64,000 nucleotides of DNA from Alphaproteobacteria bacterium (GTDB lineage: Bacteria > Pseudomonadota > Alphaproteobacteria > Rhodobacterales > Rhodobacteraceae), in contig JAUHWT010000009.1 of the NCBI GenBank assembly GCA_030427145.1, forward strand, positions 1 to 64,000. Direction: 5' to 3'. The stretch's first letter is position 1; every line of letters starts with the position of its first letter. Below the pieces are notes generated by a model that saw only the letters and a list, made by a program, of their open reading frames with translations, had not been told where the DNA came from and searched no databases. Below are positions 34,791 through 44,193 of this stretch, in pieces. A program made the position numbers and the translations under genes.

Positions 34791-36014
34791 TCATGAATAA
34801 TCCCGCTGGTCATCTATGACCTTGCCATCGTTCGGCAGCGTGCCAGGAACCACCACCTCAACATCAGCCCGCAGCTTCATGACCGCCTGAACGCTCTCCA
34901 TCAGCGCCTCAAGATTGCCGCCATCGGCCTCAACCCTCACCCGCATCCGGTCCTGCTCGCCCTCGCGGTCGATTTCCACGCGCGCCTTTCCGACACCGGG
35001 ATGCCGCGCCACGAATTCCGCGACCTGCTCCGGCCGCACGAACATTCCCTTCACCTTAGCTGTCTGGTCCGCCCGCCCCATCCAGCCCTTGATGCGCATA
35101 TTCGTGCGCCCGCACGGACTGGCACCGGGCAACACCGCCGAAAGATCCCCGGTCGCGAATCGGATGAGCGGATAATCCCGGTTGAAGGACGTCACCAGAA
35201 CCTCACCGACTTCTCCCTCCGGCACGGGATCACCGGTTCCCGGACGCACAATCTCAACGATCACGCCCTCATCGACGATCATGCCCTCCATCGCGGAGCT
35301 TTCATACGCAATAAGCCCCAGATCCGCCGTGGCATAGCACTGCAGACAGGACACACCACGATCCGCGTATTCCTGACGCAATGAGGGAAACAGCGCTCCG
35401 CCCGATACCGCGGCTTTGGTGATCGCAGGAGACAGGCCCATCTCCTCCGCCCGGTCGAGTATGACCTTCAAAAAGTCCGGTGTTCCCGCGTAGGCAGTTG
35501 TTCCAATATCCACCGCCGCGCGCACCTGAAGGTCCGTTTGACCCGTTCCAGCCGGCACCGACGTTGCCCCCACCGCAGCAATGGCACTGTCGAACATCAT
35601 GCCTGCGGGCGTCAGGTGATAGGAAAAGCAGTTCTGCACGATGTCACCCGCGCCAATTCCACTCGCATGCGCACAGCGCCCCAGACGCCACCAGTCGGCA
35701 CTGCGGGACCCCGGTTCATAGATTGGACCCGGGCTCTGAAACACATAGTCAAACCCGCTGACCGGACCCGCAGCATATCCACCAAACGGCTCTCCGGCTT
35801 CCCGCGCGTCCATTAACGCCGATTTGCGCAAAACGGGCAGCTTCGCCAATGCCGCGCGGTCGCGAACCTCGGCTGGATCAATACCTTCCAGATGCTTCGC
35901 GAAACCAGGGGCCGCCTCCTGGGCGTGGGCGATCAGGCCCGGCAACGCCTCCGCCAATGCCGCCTGACGCGCGTCCGTGCTCCTCGTTTCCAGTGCGTCA
36001 AAATAGTCCGGCAT
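34791..36014 (-). CDS. PaaK-like phenylacetate-CoA ligase family protein
   Basis: This 407-residue adenylate-forming enzyme resembles PaaK, which joins an aromatic acid to coenzyme A. The usual P-loop (SSGTTG type) is replaced by FQSPGPIYEPGSR near residue 92, a form seen in a PaaK-like subgroup. QCYATADLGLIAYES, RFATGDLSAVLPG, RIKGWMGRADQTAKVKGMFV and the C-terminal domain are intact; the usual terminal PRTxGK lysine segment is replaced by GTLPNDGKVIDDQ. It is the last gene of the leftward transporter operon, nine bases after livF. It probably activates the imported carboxylic acid. Which acid is unknown. Confidence 0.85.
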   Translation of the reverse strand: MPDYFDALETRSTDARQAALAEALPGLIAHAQEAAPGFAKHLEGIDPAEVRDRAALAKLPVLRKSALMDAREAGEPFGGYAAGPVSGFDYVFQSPGPIYEPGSRSADWWRLGRCAHASGIGAGDIVQNCFSYHLTPAGMMFDSAIAAVGATSVPAGTGQTDLQVRAAVDIGTTAYAGTPDFLKVILDRAEEMGLSPAITKAAVSGGALFPSLRQEYADRGVSCLQCYATADLGLIAYESSAMEGMIVDEGVIVEIVRPGTGDPVPEGEVGEVLVTSFNRDYPLIRFATGDLSAVLPGASPCGRTNMRIKGWMGRADQTAKVKGMFVRPEQVAEFVARHPGVGKARVEIDREGEQDRMRVRVEADGGNLEALMESVQAVMKLRADVEVVVPGTLPNDGKVIDDQRDYS

Positions 36015-36023
36015 CCCGCCCCC

Positions 36024-36848
36024 TCAACTCAGCCATCTCTTGCGCCGGCGATAGGACCGCACATCGCGAAAGCTCTTCCGCCCCTCGTCGCCCATGCCAA
36101 GATAAAATTCCTTTACATCCGGGTTTTCCCGCAACTCCGCGGCAGGCCCGTCCATCACAACCCGCCCGGACTCAAGTATGTAACCGTAATGGGCGAAACG
36201 CAGTGCGACATTGGTGTTCTGTTCCGCCAGAAGAAAACTCACGCCTTCCTTCTCATTGAGGTCTTTCACGATGTCGAAAATCTCCTCAACCAACTGCGGC
36301 GCAAGACCCATGCTCGGCTCATCCAGCAGAACGGTCTCCGGGCGGCTCATCAAGGCACGTCCAATTGCCGTCATCTGCTGTTCACCGCCTGAGGTGTAAC
36401 CCGCCTGGCTCGTACGGCGTTCCCGCAGACGTGGAAAATAGTCATAAACCATGTCAAGATCGCGCTTAATTGCCGCCGCGCCATCCGTACGGGTATAGGC
36501 ACCCGTCATCAGATTGTCCTCGACGCTCAGGTGTTCAAAGCAGTGCCGACCCTCCATCACCTGAATTACGCCACGCTTCACAACGTCCGACGGGTTCAGT
36601 TCGGCAAGCGACTGTCCGTGATAGCGGATCGAACCCTTGGTGATTTCGCCGCGCTCCGATTTCAGAAGGTTGGAAACTGCCTTAAGCGTCGTCGTCTTTC
36701 CCGCGCCATTTCCGCCGAGCAGCGCCGTGATACCGCCCTTCCTGACACCAAGTGACACGCCCTTCAGAACCAGAATGACGTGATTGTAGATCACCTCGAT
36801 ATTATTGATCTCAAGCAGACTTTCCTGCCCGGCGGCATTTTCAGACAT
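36024..36848 (-). CDS. livF: ABC transporter ATP-binding protein, LivF type
   Basis: This nucleotide-binding subunit energises uptake by the branched-chain-type transporter. Walker A is LLGGNGAGKTT, the signature is TSGGEQQMTAIGRALM, and Walker B is VLLDEPSMGLAP. A C-terminal extension of about 30 basic residues (RKSFRDVRSYRRRKRWLS) is longer than usual. I choose ATG 36848 since GAGG is then five bases away; GTG 36854 and ATG 36851 are also in frame. It partners with the LivG-like protein encoded at 40815. Confidence 0.93.
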   Translation of the reverse strand: MSENAAGQESLLEINNIEVIYNHVILVLKGVSLGVRKGGITALLGGNGAGKTTTLKAVSNLLKSERGEITKGSIRYHGQSLAELNPSDVVKRGVIQVMEGRHCFEHLSVEDNLMTGAYTRTDGAAAIKRDLDMVYDYFPRLRERRTSQAGYTSGGEQQMTAIGRALMSRPETVLLDEPSMGLAPQLVEEIFDIVKDLNEKEGVSFLLAEQNTNVALRFAHYGYILESGRVVMDGPAAELRENPDVKEFYLGMGDEGRKSFRDVRSYRRRKRWLS

Positions 36849-36908
36849 CATCACCTCATCCGGTCATCCCGGCCCGCATCTGGGCCGGGAGATGGTTGCA
36901 CGCGGACC

Positions 36909-38195
36909 TCAGCCGCAGTCACGCGGTTCAATGCCATTTTCACTGGCAAACGCTTCCGCGTCGGCATCAATCAGCGGCTGGATAACCTCACGGTCCGACG
37001 CGATGTAATCCGTGATCGCATTCCACTGCTGTGCCTCCGCATCCCACTGCTGCACCAGGGCCATTCCCGGACCGCTGTGGTTCGAGCAGGTCACATTGAC
37101 CTCCGGTGCAAACCCAGGCAGGCCCAGCGCCTCCATGGTTGCCGCATCGACACTCAGGGCCTCCATTCCGTCCCGCATCATCGACGCGTCAATCTCGGCC
37201 ACGCCGTGGATTTCCTGCGCAGTTTTCACGGCCTCAGCCGCCAGCATCGCCGCGAACATGCCCCGGTTGTACTGCACCTGACCCAGGTTGCTGCCGTCAC
37301 CGGCGGCTTTACCGGCATCGACCACATAGGTCTGCAGATCGTCAAAGATCGGGAAATCCGTGCCAACGCCGGTAAAGTTTACCGATTTGTAGCCATGCGC
37401 ACCCTCGCCCACCGGCAAAACATCCGGCTCCGCGCCTGACCACCAGACGCCAATGAACTTGTCCATCGGATAGCGGATGTTTGCAGCCTCCTGTACAGCG
37501 GTGGAGTTCATGACGCCCCAGCCCCAGAAGAACACGTAGTCAGGTTTCTCCCTCCGGATCTGCAGCCACTGGCTCTTCTGCTCCTGACCGGGGCTGTCCA
37601 CCGGCAGGGTCGTCAGCTCAAACCCGTGTTTTTCGGAGAGTTCCTCAAGCGTCCGGATCGGCTCCTTACCATAGGCGGAGTTGTGATAGAGCAATGCGAT
37701 GGTCTTGCCGTCGAGGCTTCCCTCCACGTCCAAAGCGTGTTTGACCATGATGGACGCCGCGTCCCAATAGGTGCCGGGGTAGTTAAACACCCACTCGAAA
37801 ATCTCACCATTGGCTGCACTCGTGCGCCCGTATCCCATTGTGTGCATGGGAATTTTGTCGGCCGTCACCTTCGGGATCAACTGGTAAGTGATACCGGTGC
37901 TGAGCGGCTGGTAGACCAGTGGGCTTTCCCCCTTGGTCGCCTCATAACACTCCACACCCTTTTCCGTGTTGTAGCCCGTTTCGCACTCAACAATGCGGGT
38001 CATCACGCCGCCAATGCCACCGTCACGCTCGTTCAGGAGAGTGAAATAGTCCTGATACCCGTCGGAAAACGGAACGCCACCCGCGGCAAAAGGTCCGGTA
38101 CGGTAGCTCAGATCCGGAAACACCAGATCCGCAAGCACGGGTGTCGCCCCCAGTGTCGCAGCCAGCGCGACCGCCGCAGTCTTCGAAAATCCCAT
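36909..38195 (-). CDS. ABC transporter substrate-binding protein, HAAT/LivK type
   Basis: The 428-residue periplasmic protein has a cleavable signal peptide (ending TPVLA) and the two-lobed type I fold, with DGYQDYFTLLNERDGGIGG, IALLYHNSAYGKEPIRTL and YVFFWGWGVMNSTAVQEAA as family-like segments. Two cysteine pairs are likely, as in related aromatic- or fatty-acid-associated binding proteins. It delivers the solute to the LivHM channel encoded next. Given the flanking acyl-CoA ligases, the ligand is more likely a carboxylic acid than an amino acid. Confidence 0.92.
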   Translation of the reverse strand: MGFSKTAAVALAATLGATPVLADLVFPDLSYRTGPFAAGGVPFSDGYQDYFTLLNERDGGIGGVMTRIVECETGYNTEKGVECYEATKGESPLVYQPLSTGITYQLIPKVTADKIPMHTMGYGRTSAANGEIFEWVFNYPGTYWDAASIMVKHALDVEGSLDGKTIALLYHNSAYGKEPIRTLEELSEKHGFELTTLPVDSPGQEQKSQWLQIRREKPDYVFFWGWGVMNSTAVQEAANIRYPMDKFIGVWWSGAEPDVLPVGEGAHGYKSVNFTGVGTDFPIFDDLQTYVVDAGKAAGDGSNLGQVQYNRGMFAAMLAAEAVKTAQEIHGVAEIDASMMRDGMEALSVDAATMEALGLPGFAPEVNVTCSNHSGPGMALVQQWDAEAQQWNAITDYIASDREVIQPLIDADAEAFASENGIEPRDCG

Positions 38196-38228
38196 TGCAT
38201 CCTCCCTATGGTTGTATTTGTTTCATTC

Positions 38229-39353
38229 TCAGTGCGGGAACGGCCAAAGCCTCAGCTTCTCCTTCACCGTCCGCCAGATCGCGGCGAGCCCATGCGGCTC
38301 CACGATCAGAAAAAAGATGATCAGCGCGCCCACGATCAAAAACTCGAAATGCGCCGCAATATCCGTGGGCCAGCCAAACGACCCGACCATGATGTTCTTG
38401 AGCAGGACCGGCATCAGGACCATGAACGCCGCCCCGGCGAACGAGCCGAACATCGAACCAAGCCCGCCTATGATGATCATGAAGAGAACAAGGAACGACT
38501 TCTGAATGCCGAATGCCTCCGTGACCTCCACAGCGCCAAGGTAAACCGAGAAGAACAGCGCACCGCCCACACCGACAAAAAACGAGGATACCGCAAAGGC
38601 CAGCAGTTTGGTCTTCAACGGATTGACCCCAATAATCTCGGCCGCGATGTCCATGTCCCGAATGGCCATCCAGGACCGCCCGATGCGCCCCCGCGTCAGG
38701 TTACGCGCCACCCAGGCAAGCACAAACAGGATCGTCAGGCAAAAAAGGTATTTGGCTGCCGGAGCCGCCGCCGGGCCGGAGACCTCGAACCCGAGAAACC
38801 CACGCGTCGGTGCGGTAATCTGGCCGGAAGCGGAATAGTTGTAGGACCATTCCCACTTGTTGAACAACCAGACGAGAAAAAACTGCGCAGCCAGCGTCGC
38901 CACTGCCAGGTAAAACCCCTTGATCCGCAAACTCGGCAATCCGAACAGCAACCCCACGAGCGCGGTCACCACTCCACCCAGAAGAACGGACACCAGAATA
39001 TTCATCTGCGGCAGGGCATACCGCACCCATTCCCCGTCTTCACCGGGCAGATAAATGTCCATTCCGGTCATGAACTTGTAGCAGGCATAGGCCCCGACAG
39101 CCATGAAACCGCCGGTGCCAAGGCTCAATTGTCCGCAATAACCTACGAGAATGTTCAACCCGATCGCCGTCACCGACCAGATCAAAACGGGCAGCAAAAC
39201 CGCGTTCGCCCAGTAGTCATTGATGATAAACGGCACCAGACCAAACGCCACCAGCAACAGGGCAAAATAGGCAATACGGTCAAACCTGATCGGGAAGGTT
39301 CGGCTGTCCTCGGAATAGCTCGATTTGAACTCACCGGCCTCACGATAGATCAC
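38229..39353 (-). CDS. livM: ABC transporter permease, LivM type
   Basis: This 374-residue membrane subunit has the eight to ten helices of LivM and the family segments GLNILVGYCGQLSLGTGGFMAVG (here in part) and GGLGSMFGSFAGAAFMVLMP. RDMDIAAEIIGVNPLKTKLLAFAVSSF forms the coupling-helix region, again in part. The N-terminal 20 residues are hydrophilic and cytoplasmic. It pairs with LivH encoded 37 bases upstream. Confidence 0.94.
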   Translation of the reverse strand: MIYREAGEFKSSYSEDSRTFPIRFDRIAYFALLLVAFGLVPFIINDYWANAVLLPVLIWSVTAIGLNILVGYCGQLSLGTGGFMAVGAYACYKFMTGMDIYLPGEDGEWVRYALPQMNILVSVLLGGVVTALVGLLFGLPSLRIKGFYLAVATLAAQFFLVWLFNKWEWSYNYSASGQITAPTRGFLGFEVSGPAAAPAAKYLFCLTILFVLAWVARNLTRGRIGRSWMAIRDMDIAAEIIGVNPLKTKLLAFAVSSFFVGVGGALFFSVYLGAVEVTEAFGIQKSFLVLFMIIIGGLGSMFGSFAGAAFMVLMPVLLKNIMVGSFGWPTDIAAHFEFLIVGALIIFFLIVEPHGLAAIWRTVKEKLRLWPFPH

Positions 39354-39390
39354 GGGTGTGCCTCCGTTGCTGCATCAGTTCCGGTTCCCA

Positions 39391-40377
39391 TCACACCCTC
39401 TCAATGATCTTTTCGCCGAACAGCCCCTGGGGCCGCACCACCAGGAACAGCAGCGCCAGCACATAGGCGAACCAGTTTTCCGTCGCGCCGCCGATCATCG
39501 GACCGATGGCAAACTCAAACAGTTTCTCCCCAACCCCGATAATCAGCCCGCCAACAATGGCCCCTGGGATCGACGTGAACCCGCCCAGCATCAGAACCGG
39601 CAGAGCCTTAAGCGCAATCAGCGACAGCGAAAACTGCACGCCCGATTTCGCGCCCCACATCACGCCTGCCACCAAAGCCACAAACCCAGCAATCGCCCAG
39701 ACAATCACCCAGATTCGGCGCAGCGAAATTCCCACGGACAACGCCGCCTGGTGATCATCCGCCACGGCCCGCAGAGCCCGACCTGTCCGGGTATATTGGG
39801 AAAACAGCGTCAAGGAGATCACCAGAACAATAGCAATCAGGCTCGCCGCGATATCAAGACGGTCGATGAAAAACCCGTAACCGAACCACTCAAAGGTGCT
39901 CGCTTCCACCGTCTCGGAAATCCCCTGCGGCAGGCCCACATCGATCGTCTTGATGTCCGACCCCCACATGAGGTCGCCAAACCCTTCCATGAAGTAGGCC
40001 AGCCCGATGGTCGCCATGAACAGAATGATCGGCTCCTGATTGACCAGATGTTTCAGAACCACCCGCTCCACAACAATCGCGAACAGGATCATCACACCCA
40101 GCGTCAGCAAAATCGCCAGGATCGCCGGCAACTCCCAACCGAAATGGTGAATCTCCGTGCCGAACACAGCGTTGATCAGATGCGCGAAAGGCACCTGCCC
40201 CGTCTGCAACCCAACCAGAGTCATCGCGGCAAAAAGCGCCATGACGCCCTGCGCGTAGTTAAACACGCCTGACGCCTTGAAGATCAGCACGAAGCCCAGC
40301 GCGACCAGCGAATACATCACCCCGGTCATCAGCCCGTTGAGCGTCACCTCCATCGCAAAAAGCAGCTGTTCAGGCAT
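39391..40377 (-). CDS. livH: ABC transporter permease, LivH type
   Basis: This 328-residue membrane subunit has the LivH features MEVTLNGLMTGVMYSLVALGF, given in part, FNYAQGVMALFAA and MLGGFTSIPGAIVGGLIIG. I start it at ATG 40377, giving MPEQLLFAMEVTLNG, which overlaps the end of the upstream 150-residue gene by eight bases; this indicates translational coupling. It forms the channel with LivM. Confidence 0.94.
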   Translation of the reverse strand: MPEQLLFAMEVTLNGLMTGVMYSLVALGFVLIFKASGVFNYAQGVMALFAAMTLVGLQTGQVPFAHLINAVFGTEIHHFGWELPAILAILLTLGVMILFAIVVERVVLKHLVNQEPIILFMATIGLAYFMEGFGDLMWGSDIKTIDVGLPQGISETVEASTFEWFGYGFFIDRLDIAASLIAIVLVISLTLFSQYTRTGRALRAVADDHQAALSVGISLRRIWVIVWAIAGFVALVAGVMWGAKSGVQFSLSLIALKALPVLMLGGFTSIPGAIVGGLIIGVGEKLFEFAIGPMIGGATENWFAYVLALLFLVVRPQGLFGEKIIERV

Positions 40378-40822
40378 CCGCGTCACCCTCCGGCACATCC
40401 CTGACCGGCTTCAATTCGCCTGCCGTTCCCGGCAACGCGGGCGGTGCCCTCAGATCGGCGTCCTCCTCCGCGCGGCTGCCGTCATCGTTGCAGTACGGAC
40501 ACAGAAACCGCAGTGTTTCGCGCGTCTCCGGTGCCAGATCATCATCAGCCACTATAGCTTCACCAGCGCGGCCAAACATCACGCGAAACGACTGAACCTC
40601 CGCCGGGCTCAGCATGGTCTTTTCATCCACCTCGCGCGGCATCCGCTCCGTAACCGCACCGAGAAAATGCCTGCGGATACGCTCACGATCCTCCGACGGG
40701 ATCGCATCCAGCCGTGGGTCATCCTGGGCAAACACCGTCAGAAACCTTCGGCTCAGAAGTCCCTCGGCAAATCCCGCCTCCGCCTCAAGTTCCCGCAGGA
40801 ATCCTCTCACCGCATCACTCAT
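40370..40822 (-). CDS. Uncharacterised 150-residue protein coupled to livG and livH
   Basis: This protein is not recognised. It is acidic, soluble and without membrane segments. The first 100 residues are helical (FLRELEAEAGFAEGLLSRRF), followed by a single CPYC motif near residue 108 and a disordered tail rich in acidic residues and proline. The start overlaps the livG stop by eight bases (ATGAGTGA) and the end overlaps the livH start by eight bases, strong evidence that it is translated as part of the operon. A regulatory or assembly role for the transporter or ligases is possible but cannot be shown. The CPYC pair could bind metal or act in redox. Confidence 0.75.
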   Translation of the reverse strand: MSDAVRGFLRELEAEAGFAEGLLSRRFLTVFAQDDPRLDAIPSEDRERIRRHFLGAVTERMPREVDEKTMLSPAEVQSFRVMFGRAGEAIVADDDLAPETRETLRFLCPYCNDDGSRAEEDADLRAPPALPGTAGELKPVRDVPEGDADA

Positions 40823-41891
40823 GAGCCACCCCCAGATAGGCGTCGATTACATCCTCATTCACCCGGACCTCATCGGGCGTGCCGTCTCCGATCTTCCGCC
40901 CGTAGTCGAGCACCACAACCCGGTCGGAAATATCCATCACAACCCCCATGTCATGTTCGATCAGGGCAATGGTCGTTCCAAATTCGTCATTCACATCGAG
41001 AATAAAGCGGCTCATGTCCTCCTTCTCCTCGATATTCATGCCGGCCATCGGCTCATCAAGCAATAGCAGCCCCGGCTCAGCCGCCAGCGCCCGGCCAAGC
41101 TCCACCCGTTTCTGTAGACCATAGGGCAACGATCCGACCGGCTTTTTCCGGATGTGCTGGATCTCAAGGAAATCGATGATTTTCTCCACAATCTCCCGGT
41201 TCTCGTTTTCCTCGCGCTCCGCCGCACCGGCCCAGACCGCCTGGGAGAATATCCCCTGTTTCATGTGCGTGAACCGCCCGGTCATGATGTTGTCGAGCGT
41301 CGACATGCCCTTGAAGAGTGCGATGTTCTGGAACGTTCGCGCGATGCCCTGCTGCGCAATTTGGTGTGGCCGCATTGGCCCGCGCTTTGAGCCCTTGAAC
41401 CAGATTTCACCCTCCTGGGGGTGATAGAACCCGTTGATCACGTTGAGCATCGACGATTTGCCGGCCCCGTTCGGGCCAATGATCGCCCGTATCTCGCCCT
41501 GACGAATATCAAACGAGATATCGCGTATCGCCGTCACCCCACCAAAGCGCAGCGTTATGTTACGCATCTCCATGAGCACGGGACGGTTTTCCGGGTCCGC
41601 ATCCGGCGCCGTCTCCTTTTCAGTTTCACCCGGCGTCGGTTCCGGCAAATGCGTGAGTTCGACACCTTGCGCCTCCAGCTCCGCCTCGAACAGGTCCTTG
41701 GCCGTTACGTCCTCCGCCCTGACCGCAACAGTCTTTTCTGAAGGAACAATCACCGATTTCGGTTCGGCTGGCGTCTGCACCGGGTTTGGACGGGGTTTTC
41801 GTAAAGGCTCAGAAACCGCCGCATCCCGGCGGTTTCGTTCCGCGGCCAAAGCGACCTCGAGCGCGATCTGCCTGCTCCACTCCGAACTCAT
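40815..41891 (-). CDS. livG: ABC transporter ATP-binding protein, LivG type with long N-terminal extension
   Basis: The ABC domain occupies residues 105-355, with Walker A IIGPNGAGKSS, signature LPYGLQKRVELGRAL, and Walker B LLLDEPMAGM, plus the LivG insertion with FQNIALFKGMSTLDNIMTGR. The first 104 residues are an additional region: a helix near 1-25, then a proline- and acid-rich linker with no known domain. Ordinary LivG is about 255 residues. The start overlaps the end of the upstream ligase gene by four bases (ATGA). The extension might contact the 671-codon ligase frame product or the 150-residue protein; this is speculation. Confidence 0.92.
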   Translation of the reverse strand: MSSEWSRQIALEVALAAERNRRDAAVSEPLRKPRPNPVQTPAEPKSVIVPSEKTVAVRAEDVTAKDLFEAELEAQGVELTHLPEPTPGETEKETAPDADPENRPVLMEMRNITLRFGGVTAIRDISFDIRQGEIRAIIGPNGAGKSSMLNVINGFYHPQEGEIWFKGSKRGPMRPHQIAQQGIARTFQNIALFKGMSTLDNIMTGRFTHMKQGIFSQAVWAGAAEREENENREIVEKIIDFLEIQHIRKKPVGSLPYGLQKRVELGRALAAEPGLLLLDEPMAGMNIEEKEDMSRFILDVNDEFGTTIALIEHDMGVVMDISDRVVVLDYGRKIGDGTPDEVRVNEDVIDAYLGVAHE

Positions 41892-43849
41892 GCAGCTACC
41901 CTCTGCGCATCGACAACGGCAGCATCTCTGATCTCGAGCGTGGCACTGATCGATCCCTTGCGCCCATCCTCATAGGTCACTTCGGTCACGGTAGAGACGG
42001 AGGAAGACCCATCATAGAGAGCCGTGACCAGATCCGAGTATTTCTCCTCGATGACGGCCCTGCGCACCTTCCGCGTCCGCGTCAGTTCCCCATCATCCGC
42101 GTCCAGTTCCTTGTGAAGGACAAGGAACCGGTGCACCTGACATCCCGACAGCATCTCGTCCTGCGCCAGGCTGCGGTTCACTTCCTCGATATGCTCCTGA
42201 ATGGTCGCATAGACCTGCGGCAGTCCAGCGAGCTCCTGATACGACGCATAGGCGATGTTATTTCGCTCCGCCCAGTTCCCCACCGCCGTCAGATCAATGT
42301 TGATGAAGGCCGTGCAGGTCTCGCGACCGTTTCCGAACACAACGGCTTCCAAAATGTTGGGATAGAACTTCAGCTTGTTCTCAACATATTTCGGAGCAAA
42401 CAGACTGCCATCAGCCATCTTCCCGACATCCTTGGCCCTGTCGATAATCTTCAGATGCCCGCTGCCCTCCTCAATAAAACCCGCGTCACCCGTTGCGACC
42501 CAACCGTCCTCATCCTTGGTGGACGCCGTGCTGTCCGGGTTCTTGTAATATTCTACAAATGAACCCGGCGACCGGTAGAAAACCTCGCCACTCTCCGCGA
42601 TCCGGATCTCTACCCCCGGCGAAGCAACCCCCACCGTATCCGCGCGCACCTCGCCATCGGGCTGCTGCGTGATGAAAACACTGGCTTCGGTCTGGCCATA
42701 AAGCTGCTTCAGGTTGATCCCCAGACCCCGGTAAAACTCAAAAATCTCCGGCCCAATGGCTTCTCCGGCGGTATAACCGACCCGGCACCGCGAGAGCCCC
42801 AGCGTGTTTTTCAGCGGCTCGTAGACCAGAAACCGTCCAACCCGGTATTTCAGCCGATCCATGGCACTGACCGGCTTTCCGTCCAGAATAGCAGGCCCGA
42901 CTCTGGCCGAATGATCCATGAAGTACCGGAACATTTTCTGTTTGATCCTGCTCGCATCCTCCATCCGGATCATCACCGATGTCAGCAGCCCCTCAAAGAA
43001 CCGCGGCGGCGCAAAGAAATACGTCGGACCGATCTCCCGCAGATCCGCCTGCATCGTTTCCGCACTTTCAGGGCAGTTCACACAGAAACCGGTCCAGTAG
43101 GCCTGACCCATGGAGAAAATGAAATCCCCGACCCACGCCATCGGCAGATAGGCCAGCACACTGTCGGTTTCCCTTAATCCGTCAAACTCCGACGAGGCCC
43201 GCGCCGTCGTGATGATGTTCCGGTTGGACAGCACCACCCCCTTGGGCCGTCCGGTCGTCCCGGAGGTATAGAGCATGACACAGGTATCATCCGCGACCTG
43301 CCCGTCGATAATCTGCCGAACAGCACGGAGGCCGTCCTCACCCGCGTCACGTCCAGCCTTTTGAACCTCGGTGAACGCCTGAATGCCGCCATGCCCGTAT
43401 TTACGCATTCCGCGCGGATCGACATAGATCAGATGCTCAAGACCCGGCAGTTTTTCACGAATTTCGAGAACCTTATCGACCTGCTCCTGATCCTCAGCGA
43501 TCACGAACCTCGCGCCGCAATGCTCAAGCACATATGCCATCTCATCCGATACGGCATCCTGGTACAGGGGCACCGGAACCGCGCCGCAGGCCTGAGCCGC
43601 GACCATGGACCAGTAAAGACATGGACGGTTGCGTCCAATCACCGCCAGATGATCCCCAGGCTTCAACCCCAGGCCGTGAAGCCCGGCAGCCAGGGCCATG
43701 ACCTCATCGCGTGTCTGCTCCCACGTCCAGGACTGCCAGATACCGAATTCCTTCTCACGGTACGCCGTGCGCGCCCCAAACCGCTCCGCATTGCGCAGAA
43801 GCAGCGCCGGGAAACTCCCGGAATCCGATGGCAGCTGTTCCGACCCCAT
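41888..43849 (-). CDS. Long-chain acyl-CoA synthetase-like AMP-binding protein
   Basis: This 653-residue enzyme resembles FadD15-type long-chain acyl-CoA synthetases. The ATP-binding motif MLYTSGTTGRPKGVVLSN, the QLYGQTEASVFITQQ core and GWVATGDAGFIEEGSGHLKIIDRAKD hinge region are all in place. The C-terminus RTRKVRRAVIEEKYSDLV matches this group. The ATG at 43849 follows a strong GGGAGGA and replaces an upstream start that would lack one. As first gene of the operon it heads the transporter cluster, so import is probably coupled to CoA activation at the membrane. Confidence 0.9.
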   Translation of the reverse strand: MGSEQLPSDSGSFPALLLRNAERFGARTAYREKEFGIWQSWTWEQTRDEVMALAAGLHGLGLKPGDHLAVIGRNRPCLYWSMVAAQACGAVPVPLYQDAVSDEMAYVLEHCGARFVIAEDQEQVDKVLEIREKLPGLEHLIYVDPRGMRKYGHGGIQAFTEVQKAGRDAGEDGLRAVRQIIDGQVADDTCVMLYTSGTTGRPKGVVLSNRNIITTARASSEFDGLRETDSVLAYLPMAWVGDFIFSMGQAYWTGFCVNCPESAETMQADLREIGPTYFFAPPRFFEGLLTSVMIRMEDASRIKQKMFRYFMDHSARVGPAILDGKPVSAMDRLKYRVGRFLVYEPLKNTLGLSRCRVGYTAGEAIGPEIFEFYRGLGINLKQLYGQTEASVFITQQPDGEVRADTVGVASPGVEIRIAESGEVFYRSPGSFVEYYKNPDSTASTKDEDGWVATGDAGFIEEGSGHLKIIDRAKDVGKMADGSLFAPKYVENKLKFYPNILEAVVFGNGRETCTAFINIDLTAVGNWAERNNIAYASYQELAGLPQVYATIQEHIEEVNRSLAQDEMLSGCQVHRFLVLHKELDADDGELTRTRKVRRAVIEEKYSDLVTALYDGSSSVSTVTEVTYEDGRKGSISATLEIRDAAVVDAQRVAA

Positions 43850-44193
43850 GAGTTCCTCCCTGAGCCAGATCGTTATTTTTTCGTGCGATCTCCGTCGCCT
43901 CATTCAGGACTGAGCCTAACAGCAATCCCGTACAGGTCCACTTATTTGTAAGGATAGCGTTGGCCGGAGAATGCTGGACGTCACGTAGGGTATTTTCAGC
44001 TGCAAAACGTAAAACGGCCAAAATTAAGTAAACGCACTCTCCGCACCGGTGCTATTCTATGACACGGCATCCATTACCGGTGCTTCGTCAGGACGAAAGC
44101 GGGGGCGGGACATTCAGACCGCCGATCACAGAAGGGACACTGTCCCGTCGCAAAAGTCCAAATTAAAAGTATGAATTCAGGGGAGAGACCTCG
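43850..44193. promoter_or_regulatory. Divergent region between the ligase operon and the RTX genes
   Basis: These 344 bases hold no gene. They contain a perfect palindrome GGGACACTGTCCC at 44134-44146, about 48 bases ahead of the RTX start codon, and a direct repeat ACCGGTGCT at 44045 and 44076, spaced 31 bases apart, three helical turns. Both are candidate regulator sites. AATTAAGT near 44020 is AT-rich and may be part of a promoter. Confidence 0.5.

Noticed and set aside
37626-39407. Very long open frame opposite the ABC substrate-binding and LivM genes
   Set aside because: Its product is low in hydrophobic residues, rich in Arg, His and Gln, and lacks domains; the other strand encodes clear transporter subunits.
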